NCBI RefSeq assembly: GCF_000264995.1
Contig: NW_006767440.1
Coordinates: 828,788 to 892,787 of the forward strand
Source: Punctularia strigosozonata HHB-11173 SS5
Taxonomy: Eukaryota > Basidiomycota > Agaricomycetes > Corticiales > Punctulariaceae
Reading direction: 5' to 3'
DNA: 64,000 nucleotides
The position numbers and the translations under genes were made by a program. Numbering within the stretch: position 1 is the stretch's first letter; each line of letters begins with the position of its first letter. The notes beneath the pieces are model-generated. The model did not search any database, had not been told where the DNA came from, and saw only the letters and a program-made list of their open reading frames with translations. Below are positions 22,592-34,397 of the stretch, in pieces.

Positions 22592-24738
22592 CTAAGCGGT
22601 CCACACCTTGAACGTCCCGTTCGTCAACACCCGGCCCCTCTCCCCGGTTTCGACCCACCCCTCCTCGCCGCCCGTCTCGGTGCCCACCGCGCCGGCGACC
22701 TCCTTCGGCGCGAACCGGGCCTTGGTCGGCGACGGGCTCTGGACCGCGAACACCTCGCCCTCCTCGCCGACGCCGACGCCGCGCCCGACCGCGGGCCCGC
22801 GCACGAGCACGTCGCCGACGGGGTCCGCGCCCGACGCGAGCTCGGCCTCGTCGACGCGCACGAGCTTGGCCTCGACGTTCGCGCTCGGCGGGCCGACGTG
22901 CGCGCTCCCGCTCCCGCCCGACGACGGCTCGTCGAACGCCTGGAGGTCGAGCGCGTGCGACGCGAACACGGGCGCGGCGACGAGCGGGTGCGCGTGCGCG
23001 TGCACGAACGGGACGCTGAGCGCGAGCCGGGCGGGCGTGAGGTCCGTCGCGGCCAGCCCCTTGTCGTCCTCGGCGGCGCCGAGGCCGACGCGGTTCAGCG
23101 CGATCACGGCGCGCACGGTCCCGGCGCCGGCGCCCATCACGCCGACGCGCGCGCCGTCGAAGACGAGCCGGTCCCAGAGCGAGTCGCGCGTGACGAAGCC
23201 CTCGGCGAGCGCGGCGAGCTTGTGGCGCGTGGCGAGCGGGGCGGCGAGCGGGGAGGAGGCGGCGGCGGCGGAGAGGATGGCGGTGGAGAGCGCGCGGGCG
23301 TGGGCGGGGGTGACGAAGAGGACGGTGGGAGAGGGGAGGGGGAGGGACGTCGCGGAGAGGAGGTCGGCGACGTCGAGCTTGGTGGAGGAGGGGGAGATGA
23401 GGGCGGTGGAGGCGAGCGTGGCGAAGGAGGTGCCTTCGTAGATCGCGGTGTAGGCGAGCGCGCGGCCGATACCGGAGGATAGCGCGTGGGCTGAGAGGAC
23501 GGTGTCGAGCGCGGAGAGGAGCGCGTTAGGCGGGAGGAGCGCGCGCGTGGCGGCGACGCCGGCGGTGATGTTTTGGTGGGTAAAGTGGGCCGAGCGGACT
23601 GCACCGGAAGGAGTGGAGTAGAAAGAGACAGTGAAGACGTCTTCCGGGCCTGTTAGGGTCGTGGATCAGTGGGTATGAATGGCTAGGTGAACCGTGCAGG
23701 TGCATACCAACGGTGGACGGAGCAACCTTGTCAGAGGCCTTGACGCCGGCGCTTTCGACGTCGGACCAGCTCAGGACGGTGACGTTTGGAGCACGTTGCA
23801 GGTCGAGCGTGGCGGGAAGCGTGCCGAGCGCAATGACGGTGTGCGCCTCGCCCTGCGCACGGGCGTCGCACAACAGCTCCAGGAGCTGCGGAAGGAAGGC
23901 AGCGTGCGTGATGATCGCGCTCGGGGAGTGCAAGTCAAGCACGGGCGAGAGCAGAGCAAGAGAGGAGAGAGTAAAGGAGGGGATGGCGTGCGACGCGAGA
24001 GCGAGATCAGCCAGGATGAATTCTGCGGAGGCGGGGAATCAATCGAAGTAACAAAGAAAGGGAGGGGTGAGAGACAAACCGAGGCTGTCGTTCAGGAGGA
24101 GAAGAACGTTGGATTCCCCCGGGACGAGGTTCGCGAGACGGATGAGGCCAGTGCCCAGCGCCGCTACGCGGGCTTTCAGCTGCGCGTTGGTGACCTGCAA
24201 AGCAGGGTTAGCACGCATAACGAATCATCCCATTGCGGACGTACCTTGGTCGACCAGAGCGTCCTGGGAGAGTCGAAGTCGGTCTTGACGAGGTCCGTGA
24301 TGAGCTGAACGTTGTTCGCGGGTCGGTGGGGAAGCTGCGAATTGACGCCATGTCAGTACGGCAATCTCGTTGTCTGAATAGGTGGATGAGAGACGTACGC
24401 GGCCCAACATTCCGGTGCCATAGTTGCGGTAGACGGCGCTCTCGCCCGGGTTGCGCACGCGCGAGACGTCGCTCTGCCGACCGAGGAGGATGGGGTGCAC
24501 GAGCGACTGGGGTTTGTACAGGTTGCGCAGGAGAAAGACGGAGGCGGCGATGAGACCCAGAAGGACCGTGAGCTAGTGATCGAGTATACTAGTCAGTCGC
24601 GCCGTCCGTAACAGCGACATGCGTGAGAGGCGCGTTTACCTCGTCGGTGACGACGTAGTCTGCGAGCGCCATGTCGGCGGTGTTGGCGGACGGCGTCTGG
24701 AGCTTCGAAAGGAGCGAAGTCAGCGACTGCAAAGACAT
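22592..24738 (-). CDS. Membrane-anchored AMP-binding (acyl-CoA synthetase-like) protein, degenerate active site
   Basis: Six exons: 24738-24640, 24572-24399, 24334-24245, 24194-24080, 24022-23708, 23649-22592; 616 aa. A hydrophobic helix (LTVLLGLIAASVFLLRNLY, residues 34-52) should anchor it in a membrane. The overall order is that of ANL adenylating enzymes: LWSTK/VTNAQL near the start, the site of the P-loop-like motif, then NVEAKLVRVDE, VLVRGPAVG and GWVETGERGRVLTNGTFKVW at the end. The usual YTSGTTGxPKGV is replaced by FYSTPSGAVRSAHFTH, and the ATP-ribose-binding Asp of TGD is Glu (TGE). The usual C-terminal ~100-residue lid with its catalytic Lys is missing. I infer a pseudoenzyme or altered substrate use rather than a normal acyl-CoA ligase. 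Confidence 0.72.
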
Positions 24739-25056
24739 GGTCGTGTGTCGTCGCCGTTGTAGACAGCGAGCACGCACTAAGTGCTTGGTGCTTGTCGGTT
24801 TCGTCGACGGAGTCGATTCCTCTGCCGCGTTAACGCGCCAGCGTTCCCGAAATCGTCAGCGGCCGACGGCAACGGGGAAGCCGTTAATCACGTGATCTTG
24901 TCCTTCTTGATCCTCCTCGTCTTTCGGTGTCCTCGACCCGACCAGGATCAATGGGCAGTTAATGCAACGCTACTTGGTGCTTTGAACATCATCAATATAT
25001 CTGCAACTGCGAGACAACGTATAATTTCTTTGTATCTCCAGTATTTAGAGCTCGTC
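24739..25056. promoter_or_regulatory. Divergent promoter region, AMP-binding-like / TEL2
   Basis: 318 bp separate the two ATGs. No structure beyond head-to-head gene spacing is seen. Confidence 0.35.
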
Positions 25057-28000
25057 ATGTCTTCCGGACCCGCAGACGCATCGTTGCAGCCGATACGCCA
25101 AACGATTTCTCGCTTGCAGAGCCCGATCCCCGACCTCGACACGCTGCTCGCCCTCCTCACCGCGCCGCTCGACGCCCTGCGCCTCCTCCCGCCTCAGTTC
25201 CTCGCACACAACACCCAACCGCTTCCCCCAAACGCGTTCTCTATCTCGCGCCACCTACCTCCCCTACAACGCGCCCTCATCCTGCATGTTGTACCGACCT
25301 GGCATGCCGACCTGCGTGACGCCGGCGCGCTCCCGCTTCTCGATCAATACTTCTGTCCAGACGCCTTCTCCTCCGCCTCCACCACGGCAGGAGAAGTAGC
25401 GCTGCACGCATATCCGAGCATTATCTCCACCCCTCTCAACGAATACACCCTACGCGTCCTCTCCAAGCTCTCCAAAGCCTACCCCATCGATAGGCTGCAC
25501 ACCGTCATCTTCAACTCCCCAACCGCCACCGCAGATGCTCACGGCCGCGCCTCCGCTGCGAAAACATGGGAAGATTGCGTCCGCGACGTCTGCGCCGTAC
25601 CCGCTAAAGCCACCAACGCCGCCGGCCCCGGATCGCCCCTCGCCCTCCCCGCCGAACTCGCCCAAGACGTGTACTTCAACCACCTAAGCCTCCGCACCGA
25701 GTCGCTCGTCGCCGATTTATCCGCCAAAAACGATCGTGACGAGGGTACGTCCCGACCTCTCCCCGTATATGCCGCCCGCAGATATCCTAACGACCTGGCG
25801 CAGAACAGACGCTCTGGCCTCGCTCGCCTACCTCCTCGCCAAGCTCGTCAACCTCGGCCTCTTTCCGGCCACCCCGCCCATCGCCCGCTCCTCGCCCTCC
25901 TTCTGGACCGCCGTCCTCCCCACCGTCCGTCGCCGCCTCCCCTCTCACCCCCGCTACGCGTCCTACTGGCCCGCCGTCCTCGGCGCGCTCTCCTCCCCCA
26001 TCTCCCTCCGCGCCATCATCAGCTCGCTTTTGGCGCACCTCCCCCGCCTCTCCGAGGCCGAGGCCGAGGCCCTGGACGCGTCGCCGCCCACAAGGACAAA
26101 AATCCGACGTTCGGCCGTGCTGCTCTACCGCTTGCTCGGCCTCGATATCGACGCAGAAGGTTCCGAAGATGTTTGGACCGCCGCGCGAGAGGTGATGCTC
26201 CTCCCCCGCGGCGGGGCACAGTGGACCGAAGCTGACGCGCGTGTTTTCGTCTGCGCGGCGGCCGAGTCGAAGACCACTGACGGTACGGTCCCATCCGCCA
26301 CATATTGCGCTTCCGTCAGACCTTAAACACGTACGCTGACCCGCAGCTCTCGAATCGCTCCTCGCCGCGACGATCGACCTCTGGTCCACCCCGGAGCACG
26401 TCACGCACTCCCTCCTTTCCCGTCATCGATGTACGTACATGCTCCCTCCCTCTACGCTCGCTACGAACCTGACATGGGACATGGTCTATCACCAGACGTC
26501 ACCTCCCTCGCGCTCCTGGCGCTGACCGCACTGCCCCGCTCTTCGTCCCTCGTCCCGTCCCTCGCCCACTCCCAACCCCTCATCCATGCCGTCGGGCTCT
26601 ACATCGGTCACCTCGACAAAGGCGTGCGCCGGTGCGGCATGCTCCTCGCCGAGACCCTCGCTCAGAGGGCGGGCAAGGCGCTCGACTTCGGGGCAGACGT
26701 ATGGTCAGGCGACGAATGGGCCGCGCGCATGCGTGCGCTGACGAGCGCTCGCGACGTCGACGCGCCTCTATCCAACGAGGCGGATGACTCGGACGAAGAG
26801 AGCGGGGCGGAGCCCGTCCGAAACAACGCTCCAGCGTCCTCGGCCCACCCGCCCACGAGCCGCAAGATCACCGTCGCCGCATCTGGCTACGACTCGGACG
26901 ACTCGCTCACGGGCTACGCCTCCCCGCCCTCCTCTCGCTCCCCATCGCCCACGCCGTCCGAGCTCGAGGAGCTCGCACGCGAGCCGACCCTCGCCGTCGG
27001 TGCGCCGAAGGTCTCCCGGCCGGTGTACCTCCTCCAACTCGCCGAGCTCGTGCGGCCCACGTCGACGCTCAAGGAGCCCGAGCCACGGGAGGCGGCGGAG
27101 AGGATACGCGTCGCGCTCGACGTCGGCGAGGAGCTCGTGCGGCGCAAGGCCGCGTATGGGTCCGAGCTCGGTGAGCGCCCCCCCTCCCCCCTCTACCTTC
27201 TTCGCATGCATGCTGACAGAGGCTCACGACGTGATGTGCAGAGGAGAACGCGGTCAACCTCGTGCACGGGTTCATAGCGCTGAACGACAACTACGAGACA
27301 CCTGGGTTCGACGAGAAGCGCCAGGCGGTGCTGACAGCCCTGGTCGCCTGCTGCCCGCGCAAGTCCGCTCCGTGAGTTCCTCCCGCCCCTCCTCCTCCCG
27401 CCCCTTCCCCTCCGTCTGACCCCCACTCGGGATCGCCAGGACGATCATCGAGCAGTTCTTCAGCAACCAGTACTCGACCGACCAGCGCTTCGTGATGCTC
27501 GCCGCGCTCGCGCTCGGCGCGCGAGAGCTCGCGGGGCTGCCCGTGCCGGCCTCCGCGCGCCTCGTGCCGAAAGACCCGGACCGCCTCTCTTTCCCGAGCA
27601 GAAAGCTCCCGCCCGCGCTGCATCAGCAGCTCCTCACGGCGGCGGACGAGGTGGCCAGCGCCGACCCGGTGCGACGCCTCGTGCAGGACATCAGCCGGCA
27701 GGCGATCGACAGGACGCGGGACGAGACCGCCGGGCACGGCGACGACAAGGCGGCCGCGCCGATCGTGCGCGAGCGGAGGCTGCGCGTGCGTCAGCCCGCG
27801 GGGGCGATGATACAGGAGGTCCCGGGAACCGGGACGGGGTCGGGGCCGGGCCCGGGGATGGGGATGGGAGGCAGTCTGGCGCAGCGCCACGCCGCGCTGC
27901 GTCCGCCCGCTCCGCGGCCGCGCACGACGTTCGCCGACGTCGGCGTCGAGTACTTCATCTACCCGCTCGTCACGCGCTTCTGGACCTTCCTCCGCGACGA

Positions 28001-28574
28001 GCAGGCGCGCGAGGCGCGCACGGCCCACCTCGGCGCGCAGGGGCGCTACCACGGCGCGGGCACCGGCCTCATCTTGAACGCGGCCGTGCTCGAGCGGCTG
28101 CTCGGCGCGCTCGCGGTGCTGGCGCACGCGGCGCGGCACGCGCCGGCGTGGTTGGCGGTGGTGGCGCCGGACGCGGTGGAGGTGGCGCTTGCGATGGGCA
28201 CGCGGCGGGTGAGCCGGTGGGAGGCGGAGGATATCGCTCCGGCTGGGGAGGATGGGGAGGAAGGCGCAGGGAAGGGGAAGGGCGAGGGGAAGGAGGCGGC
28301 GGTGGTGACGGCCGCGCTGGAGCTCGCGCTCACGGTGCTGGACGGCTGCGTCGATCTGGACGGCGGGCGCTCGTTGGGACTGGAACATACGGCGCTCGTT
28401 CTGGGCGTGGGCGAGTGGGCAGGGAAGGTGCTCGAGACGACGGATCGCGGGCAGCGCATGCGTGGGGTGGGCGGCGCTTTGGAGATGAGGTTGGCTAGGG
28501 CGGCGGCGGGGGTGGTGCTGAAGACGGACGAGATTACGAGGAGGTGGGGCCGGTCGATGGTTGACGTTGTATAG
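25057..28574 (+). CDS. TEL2: Telomere length regulation protein TEL2 (TELO2/Clk2)
   Basis: Six exons: 25057-25744, 25809-26282, 26347-26430, 26496-27170, 27242-27371, 27440-28574; 1061 aa. Tel2 with Tti1 and Tti2 forms the TTT co-chaperone that stabilises PI3K-like kinases (ATM, ATR, TOR) through Hsp90 (family knowledge). The sequence shows an all-helical HEAT-like protein. The conserved C-terminal block starts at PVYLLQLAELVRPTST and continues VALDVGEELVRRKA, NLVHGFIALNDNYETPGFD, IIEQFFSNQYSTDQRFVMLA and YFIYPLVTRFW. An acidic Ser-rich segment (DDSDEESGAEP; GYDSDDSLTGY) before this block is where CK2 sites lie in relatives. The second acceptor is placed at 25808, because the nearer AG at 25803 breaks the frame. 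The long Arg-rich frame on the opposite strand is a GC shadow. Confidence 0.85.
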
Positions 28575-28909
28575 GTCAGTGCAGGGGGACGTGCCATGTG
28601 GCGACTGTATGGCATGGGTGTTAATGTACTCTGGACGACGTTGTATATCAGCGTTTGAGGCCGAACTTCAGCATGCAAGCGACACAGACGCCTAGTTAGG
28701 CGAGAACCATTGACTGTTGTTGGCTCGCTCGGAAACTGTTGCAGAGCTCAGAAACCCGGGCGACGTTAGACATCGGGGCTAATCAGTAAGATCCCGGGTT
28801 AGGTACACCGCTCCGGCATCGTAATCACGATTGTGTGCGTTCTGTTTCACAATCCTATTATTCAATATCGACTAGTGAAGAACGACCTGAACGACTTTGG
28901 CTCTGATGC
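28575..28909. other. Spacer downstream of TEL2
   Basis: This is TEL2's 3' flank. No gene is seen before the MITE. Confidence 0.4.
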
Positions 28910-29032
28910 CATCAGGAAGAATCGGACTATCGAAAGAGTCGCTTATTGGGTACCGAAACCCTCTAAAACTACTAAATGAGCACGTTTTAGTGCGTTTTAG
29001 GAGGCTTTTAGCAAATCCGGTTTTTCCTGATG
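28910..29032 (+). mobile_element. MITE-like element, copy A (123 bp)
   Basis: The ends are inverted repeats: CATCAGGAAGAATCGGA at the left, and the complement of CATCAGGAAAAACCGGA at the right; one more GCC/GGC pair also matches. The inner sequence includes TTGGGTACCGAAACCCTC. A second copy in opposite orientation lies at 31733-31849. There is no coding capacity. Target duplication is unclear. Confidence 0.75.
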
Positions 29033-30292
29033 GCGCTGGTGTACAGGGCACGTCTCGCGAAAGCCCTGAACAAGCGTCGTGAACCCATGCTGCCGCACCG
29101 CAGTATATCTGAGCCATGAGCGCCGACAAGCTCGTAGGCTCCGACATATCACCCCACGAGATATAGCTGGTCGGGCCCATTCCGGAAAAAGAGTGCCTGC
29201 CTCCGAGTAAGTATTCGAGCGGCGGGGCCCTCGTCAGGATGGAGCTATCGGAACAGCCCGTGTTCCCGTGTTCCCGTATTCACAGGATCGGACACAGAAC
29301 ATCAGATACCACTTGAGCCGGCCGATTGATCTGGAAGAACAAGGTCACTAGGGGGCAGAGTCGTTGAGACCAGATTCAGAAGGCAGGAACCGTCGGAGTT
29401 GTCTATTGTGACGGCTCTTCTAACCGACAAGGGGATGGTTGTCTGTATACGTTGAAGCTGTGACGATCCAAGGTGTCCACCTCCGATTTCATTCGTTTGC
29501 AGTGGCGTCCCAGTAGTCCGGCCGAACGCTAGCTATACAAGGGAACTGTCATATGAGCTTGTTAGACGTGCCCGCGCAAGCCTAGCACACCCGAAAACCT
29601 GAATTGTGTATGCCACCAAAAGGGGGACAAAGAATGCTCGCCGACTCACAAGAAGTTCACGAATGCATCTAGACAGTCTACGGAAATGGCAGCGCTGCCG
29701 CACACGTCGTGGATTTGAAAACGTTGGGAAACCCAGCCATCGGATCCTAGTACGTGAGAAATCAGTACAGCTTCCATCCAACATGCATCCAATCTGCTTC
29801 AAGTCAGAAGCAGAAGCTGTGAGCCTGGAGCATCGTCTTCGTGGGAGTACACTGACAATCACGAACGATTGTTCTGGTCAGTCGCGCTAGGCTTGTGTCT
29901 CCAGGTGATAGGAACGGATCGCTCTTCCGAATGGTCTACCCACCGCGCAGAGTCATCTTCGAACCGACGACATCCCACTTCTGGCATGCAAGGCCACACG
30001 CGCCGTGGAAACGTCAGTTCGCACCTCATACACGCGGCATGGGCGCCTGTGTTATCCAACCGAAACCGTTGGAAGCCACGAAATATACTCCACTCGACTT
30101 CGCTCGGCCGTTTCGCAAATATCCGCAGTGGACCTACAAGGTTCAGTTCGGCGAATGATAAGATACAAGATGAGAGACCTCGATTCGACGCCCAACCACC
30201 CTCCCGTGTCCAGCGTTCCCCTGCCGAGACTGTAAAACCTTCCCTCACAATGTCTCTTCGCACTCCGTTGTCGGGTTTGCTGACAGGTCTGG
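29033..30292. other. Spacer; from ~29310 a duplicated 5' flank of a zinc-finger gene
   Basis: From about 29310 the sequence aligns in patches with 33330-34390: AAGGTCAC(T/C)AGGGG, CGCAGAGTCAT...TCGA, and GTGGACCTACAAG followed by TTCGGCG. Both copies end at a zinc-finger gene start, so the upstream region was duplicated with the gene. An alternative first exon from ATG 30250 (context CACAATGTC) is possible for the gene at 30.3 kb. Confidence 0.55.
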
Positions 30293-31475
30293 ATGAATAT
30301 AATTTATTCAATGATCCACTGTACGCGCTACAGTCACGTCGAGTCCGCCGTGCCTTGTCTGACGCATTTCCCTAGTTCTCAATATACGACCGTCGACGAT
30401 GAGCTCAACAATCCCTGGACCGAAGAGACAGATGGACCTCATACTGCAGACTGGCTTCACACCTTGCTGGCCTATACACTGTTGGACGATGAATTCGCCG
30501 CGGTGGATAACCTTCCTTTCATCGAGACGGGTTCCTTGGCCGGCAGTATGTCCTTTGACGGACACGAGACGTTCGGCGCCGAGGTGACGCTCGCTGCCAG
30601 GGATCTTTACAATGTTGGCTAACCGGAACATCCTCATCCGTCAGTCACGGAACGATTCGTCGAAGACGTCGCCCTCGCTACCGTCGTCCGACTACACGCA
30701 ATCAGCGTTACTCTCACCCGAATTTTCTCCCTCGCCGAAAGCTTCTTCTAGAGTTGAGCTCATTGAACGTGCTTATACGCACAAATACAATGATGCTCAC
30801 CGCCTGTATCCCTTCGGCACACGCGGATCGCCACCCGAAAAGCAAGGCAACACTGACAGCCCACAAGCTGCTGATCTGGGTCATCAGATATCAATCCCCA
30901 ACCTCGTCGCGGCCGCCAATAACTCACCGGCGCTATCACCTCCCGTCGATGCGGCGAATTCGGGGGGTTCTGCAGCCCTTCGCTCTCCAGCACAGTCCAC
31001 CCTCTTGAGGGGCGATTGCAGGACAGAAGGGCAAGGCTACCGGCGCTCGACCAGATTTGCCACCCAGCCAATCTCGTCCCAGATGCACCCTGGCAGTCGT
31101 AAGCGGGCGTTGGATGGCATGGAGGACAGCGACGACGATGAATACAATCCCACACATCACGGCCGCTCCGACCCCAGCATCGCGTATCTCAGGAAGCGCA
31201 TGAAAAAGGCGACGTCTACGGCGGGTCAAACACACGTCCCCAGTCCCGCAGAGTACTTCTGCGGGAAATGCCGTAAGAGCTTCAAGCATGAAAGGTATCT
31301 TATACGGCATTTTACGAGCTTGAAGCACACCGGCAGTATGGAAGGGAAGTGCGCGTGCAGATGGTGCGGGAAAAATCTGTCGCGCGCGGACGCCGTGACG
31401 CGGCATTTGGGAAGCTATTGCGAGAAAGCCCCCGGTGGTAAGACGCGGGGAAAAAGGACTAAGACAACGGAATAG
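30293..31475 (+). CDS. Two-finger C2H2/C2HC zinc-finger protein (family member Z2)
   Basis: Exon 1 30293-30583 and exon 2 30645-31475 join in phase 0 over a 61-nt intron (GTGACG...CGTCAG); 373 aa. The donor position equals that of sister gene Z3 (both after ...F/YGAE). An upstream ATG at 30250 could replace the start through a 40-50-nt intron ending at the AG near 30375; this is open. Shared features: acidic N-terminal domain with LLAYTLLDDEFAAVDNLPF, a Ser/Pro stretch, the RVELIERAYTHKYNDAHRL block, the basic patch YRRSTRFATQP ... RKRALDG, and two fingers (YFCGKCRKSF...RHFTSLKH; CRWCGKNLSRAD...RHLGSYC). Probably a nuclear DNA-binding protein (inferred). A damaged copy of the same gene follows at 31.7 kb. 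Confidence 0.7.
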
Positions 31476-31659
31476 GGCTCACCGAAGGATTAGTCGTCTC
31501 GCGCCCGTTATAGATGGAAAGTGTGTAACATCGTTTCAGTGCACGAGATTTTGTGTCGCGAGCTCTACCTCCGAATGACATGTAGACGGTCCACCTGCAA
31601 GGCACTGGAGGACATGTCCGCATCAAAACACACATGAGCACATTCATGAACAGCGCAAA

Positions 31660-32390
31660 CCTTATCGCCTGTTTAGCCTATACACCGTTGGACGACGACT
31701 TCTAGTTCGCCGCAAGGGATAACCTTCCCTTCCATCAGGAAAGCCGGATTTGAGTCTCCTAAAACCTGCTAAAATGTGCTCACTTAGTAGCTTTAGAGGG
31801 TTTCGGTACCCAATAAGTGGCTCTTTTGATAGTCCGATTTTTTCTGATGTCACCGAGGCGCGAACCTTGACCGGCAACAAAGCCTTGTACGGACACGAAG
31901 TACTCGGGGGCGAAGTATGCCCCATGTTCTGGCTCCCTCACAATACTGGCTAACTGTAACTTCCTCATCCATCAACAATGGAAACGACTTGTCGGAGCTG
32001 CGGTGCTTGCTACCGTCGCCCGACTTCACGCGATCAGCGTCACTCTTTCCCGAATCCTCTCCTTCGCCGAAGATTCCCGCTAGAGTTGAGATCATTGAGC
32101 GTGCTTATACGCACCAAGACAATGATACTCACCGCGTGTATCCCGTGGCACGCGCGGACCCCGACCCGACATCAGAGCAACAGACCGCGATCCCTGACTT
32201 CGCGACCGACGTGAGGAATGTTGGTAACGATACAGGTACATTGCTTGGCTGTTTCGCAGCGCAGGAATCGCGCAGATGTGCTGCTTCGAGATTCCCCTCG
32301 CCCGACCTAACTAAGGCAAGGGGGGTCGGAGAATTGGTCAGTCGATCAACGCGTATGTTGCACGAATATCGGCTCCTTCGTCGGCTCTGA
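31660..32390 (+). pseudogene. Zinc-finger family relic (Z4), interrupted by a MITE
   Basis: Exon-1 remnants (LACLAYTPLDDDF, stop, FAARDNLPF) match LLAYTLLDDEFAAVDNLPF of Z2. The MITE at 31733-31849 follows, then GNKALYGHEVLGGE and an intron-like piece. Exon-2 remnants (SPDFTRSASLFPESSPSPKI, RVEIIERAYTHQDNDTHRV) follow and run to a stop at 32390. Both zinc fingers and the basic patch are missing. There are stops in exon 1, and it cannot encode a family-type protein. Confidence 0.75.
31733..31849 (-). mobile_element. MITE-like element, copy B (117 bp)
   Basis: This is the reverse complement of the element at 28910-29032 with a few small gaps. Its ends are CATCAGGAAAGCCGGAT and the complement of CATCAGAAAAAATCGGA. 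It sits inside exon-1 remnants of the zinc-finger relic. The paralogue at 30.5 kb (CTTCCTTTCATCGAGACGGG) gives the empty site: here the text reads CTTCCCTTC, element, TCACCGAGGCG. Confidence 0.78.
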
Positions 32391-34397
32391 CAATATTATA
32401 AGCTTATCCTGTCAGCATCATACGACAACATGGAACGTGCCTTTGAACGATCGAGAATAACATGTCCTCCTCTCCCGATACATAACGATCTTCCATCGTT
32501 GCCCGAGCCGACAGACAACCCCTGGCGCACTTGGCGTAAACATCACAAGGCAAGATCGCATCCTGCATACGGCAGGGCCTCGTGCTGCTTCGTTGACGGG
32601 CTAGATCTTCGTTGATGTCGCGCGATGCATGGCTGCATGCCTACGATGCATCGTGTAGCATGACCCAAGGTGCTGCGTGTCGTACAAGATGCCGACAAGA
32701 TGCCGACAACAAGGAATAGTTATCCTAACTATTCCTAGTCGGAATCTGCGCTGCTAGTGCATGTAAAGGATGTGCGAGATGGTGAGTACGCTGGTCTGCG
32801 ACAGAAAACTGGGGGGGCTGGCGATGGGGAGGCAGAAGCAGTGCTGGCCTCAAAGCCACCCGCGGGCCGCGCTAGCCACCGGCGCCGAGCTCTGTGTCTG
32901 CGTGCCACCTCGGTGACATTGACAACGGCCGACCAACTCATTATTTTGATATTTCCTCGCCGCTGGAACGGGAGACATGAGTACAGGCTCACCGCTCGAG
33001 TCAATGTCTTCACATTGCGCGCAACAAATGACTTCGGTGTGGCCTGGACGCCGAATTTGTGCAACCCTGAACATCTGGATTTGGGCCCTCACTAGTACTG
33101 CAGACACACCGGGATACAGACATGATATTCACGTCTACAAGACTAACCTTCCTGCCCAATTGACTTGAGGCTGCAGCATTCCAGTTGCTCTACAATGGCG
33201 TGGCCCTGTCATCAAACATCATGGATCCTCATATACACGAGGGCAGATCTGGCCCGCTCATGATGGGACGGAACCGTCGGAAGATCCGCGAACGTTCACA
33301 GGCTATGAAATACCAGATCAGATACTGCATACCGTTGCGCAGCTTACCTGGAACGAACAAGGTCACCAGGGGACGTTCACCCCTCAATCTGACAAGCAAG
33401 AATCGTCGGAGTCGTGTCCACGAGCGTCTAATGCCACGGCACGCCGCAACTGTGAGAAGATCCTCGCATATCTGCATCGATGATCTGATCTATCGACTTG
33501 TCGGTCCTTGTTGTTTATTCGTCTTCGATGGTGTCGTGCGACCCAGGAGTCGGGCCGAGTCTGGGTTACCCGTAAAAGGGATCTAACGAACGCCATTCAA
33601 CTCGAAAAGAGGCTTTTGTGATCTGTTGATTCTATCAGTTAGGCAAGCCCATAATCTGACTGACAGATGAAGCTGCGCACGTTAATCGGATTCGGGCACA
33701 GCGAACGATTGAAATAAGCTGGCAGAGTAGGTGTTCGAAGACGTGGTGTCTTACCATTTGTTCTCGGTTCTCCTTGTAGGCTACGATAAGATTGCCATAG
33801 CTTCCCACCGGCAAACATCTGGAGGTAAAGGTATAAGATTGTGAAGCTATGAGCCATCGATCTTGCGGAAGCTCCTCGGAATCGAGACCGACTCTTAGAT
33901 ATCTAACGTTTCTAGATACCGCACGCAAACGATATCAGAACCCTCGTCGACTCCTGTATCGGGAGCCAAGGAAGGAACGTACGGGTTTGCGCGCCCACAC
34001 CCACCAGCCGCTGGGTCCGGACCATCCCTTCGAGAAGCGCACGATCGTCAGGTAGCAAGAACCGGCGGCTCGTACGCACCCGCACAGAGTCATACTCGAC
34101 CCCATTACATACCGTCCCTGGAATCGATTCGCACACGCCCGTCATGTTGTCGCCTCGTAAATCACGCACGCGGTATGGGCGCCTCGAACGAGGGGCCGGA
34201 AGCACCCAGGAAACACTCCGCTCGACTTCGGCCAGCTACCGGTCGCTGATTTCCGTGGTGGACCTACAAGTTGCCATTCGGCGGATAAGAGGTCACCAAA
34301 GGAGATAGCTTGGGTCGAGACCCCCCCTACCGCCTCCCGCTCGTAACGCATTCCTCTCAGAGTGATTTTTGTTCTTTTTCCTCTGCTACATTCTGCC
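32391..34397. other. Spacer with small repeats and a duplicated zinc-finger 5' flank
   Basis: GATGCCGACAA is tandemly repeated at 32688-32710, directly before the palindrome at 32712-32736. From ~33330 to 34390 the sequence is related to the upstream region of Z2. No intact gene is seen. Confidence 0.45.
32712..32736. repeat. Perfect 11-bp inverted repeat, 3-nt loop
   Basis: AGGAATAGTTA, TCC, TAACTATTCCT. Read as RNA it forms a tight hairpin. No T-run or gene end is nearby, so no terminator is claimed. Confidence 0.7.

Noticed and set aside
22367-23482. Long plus-strand open frame (371 codons) rich in Arg/Gly/Glu
   Set aside because: It lies antisense to the well-supported AMP-binding-like gene in very GC-rich sequence, has no domain and low-complexity content, so it is a shadow frame.
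27291-28388. Long minus-strand open frame (365 codons)
   Set aside because: Arg/His/Pro-rich antisense shadow of the last TEL2 exon.
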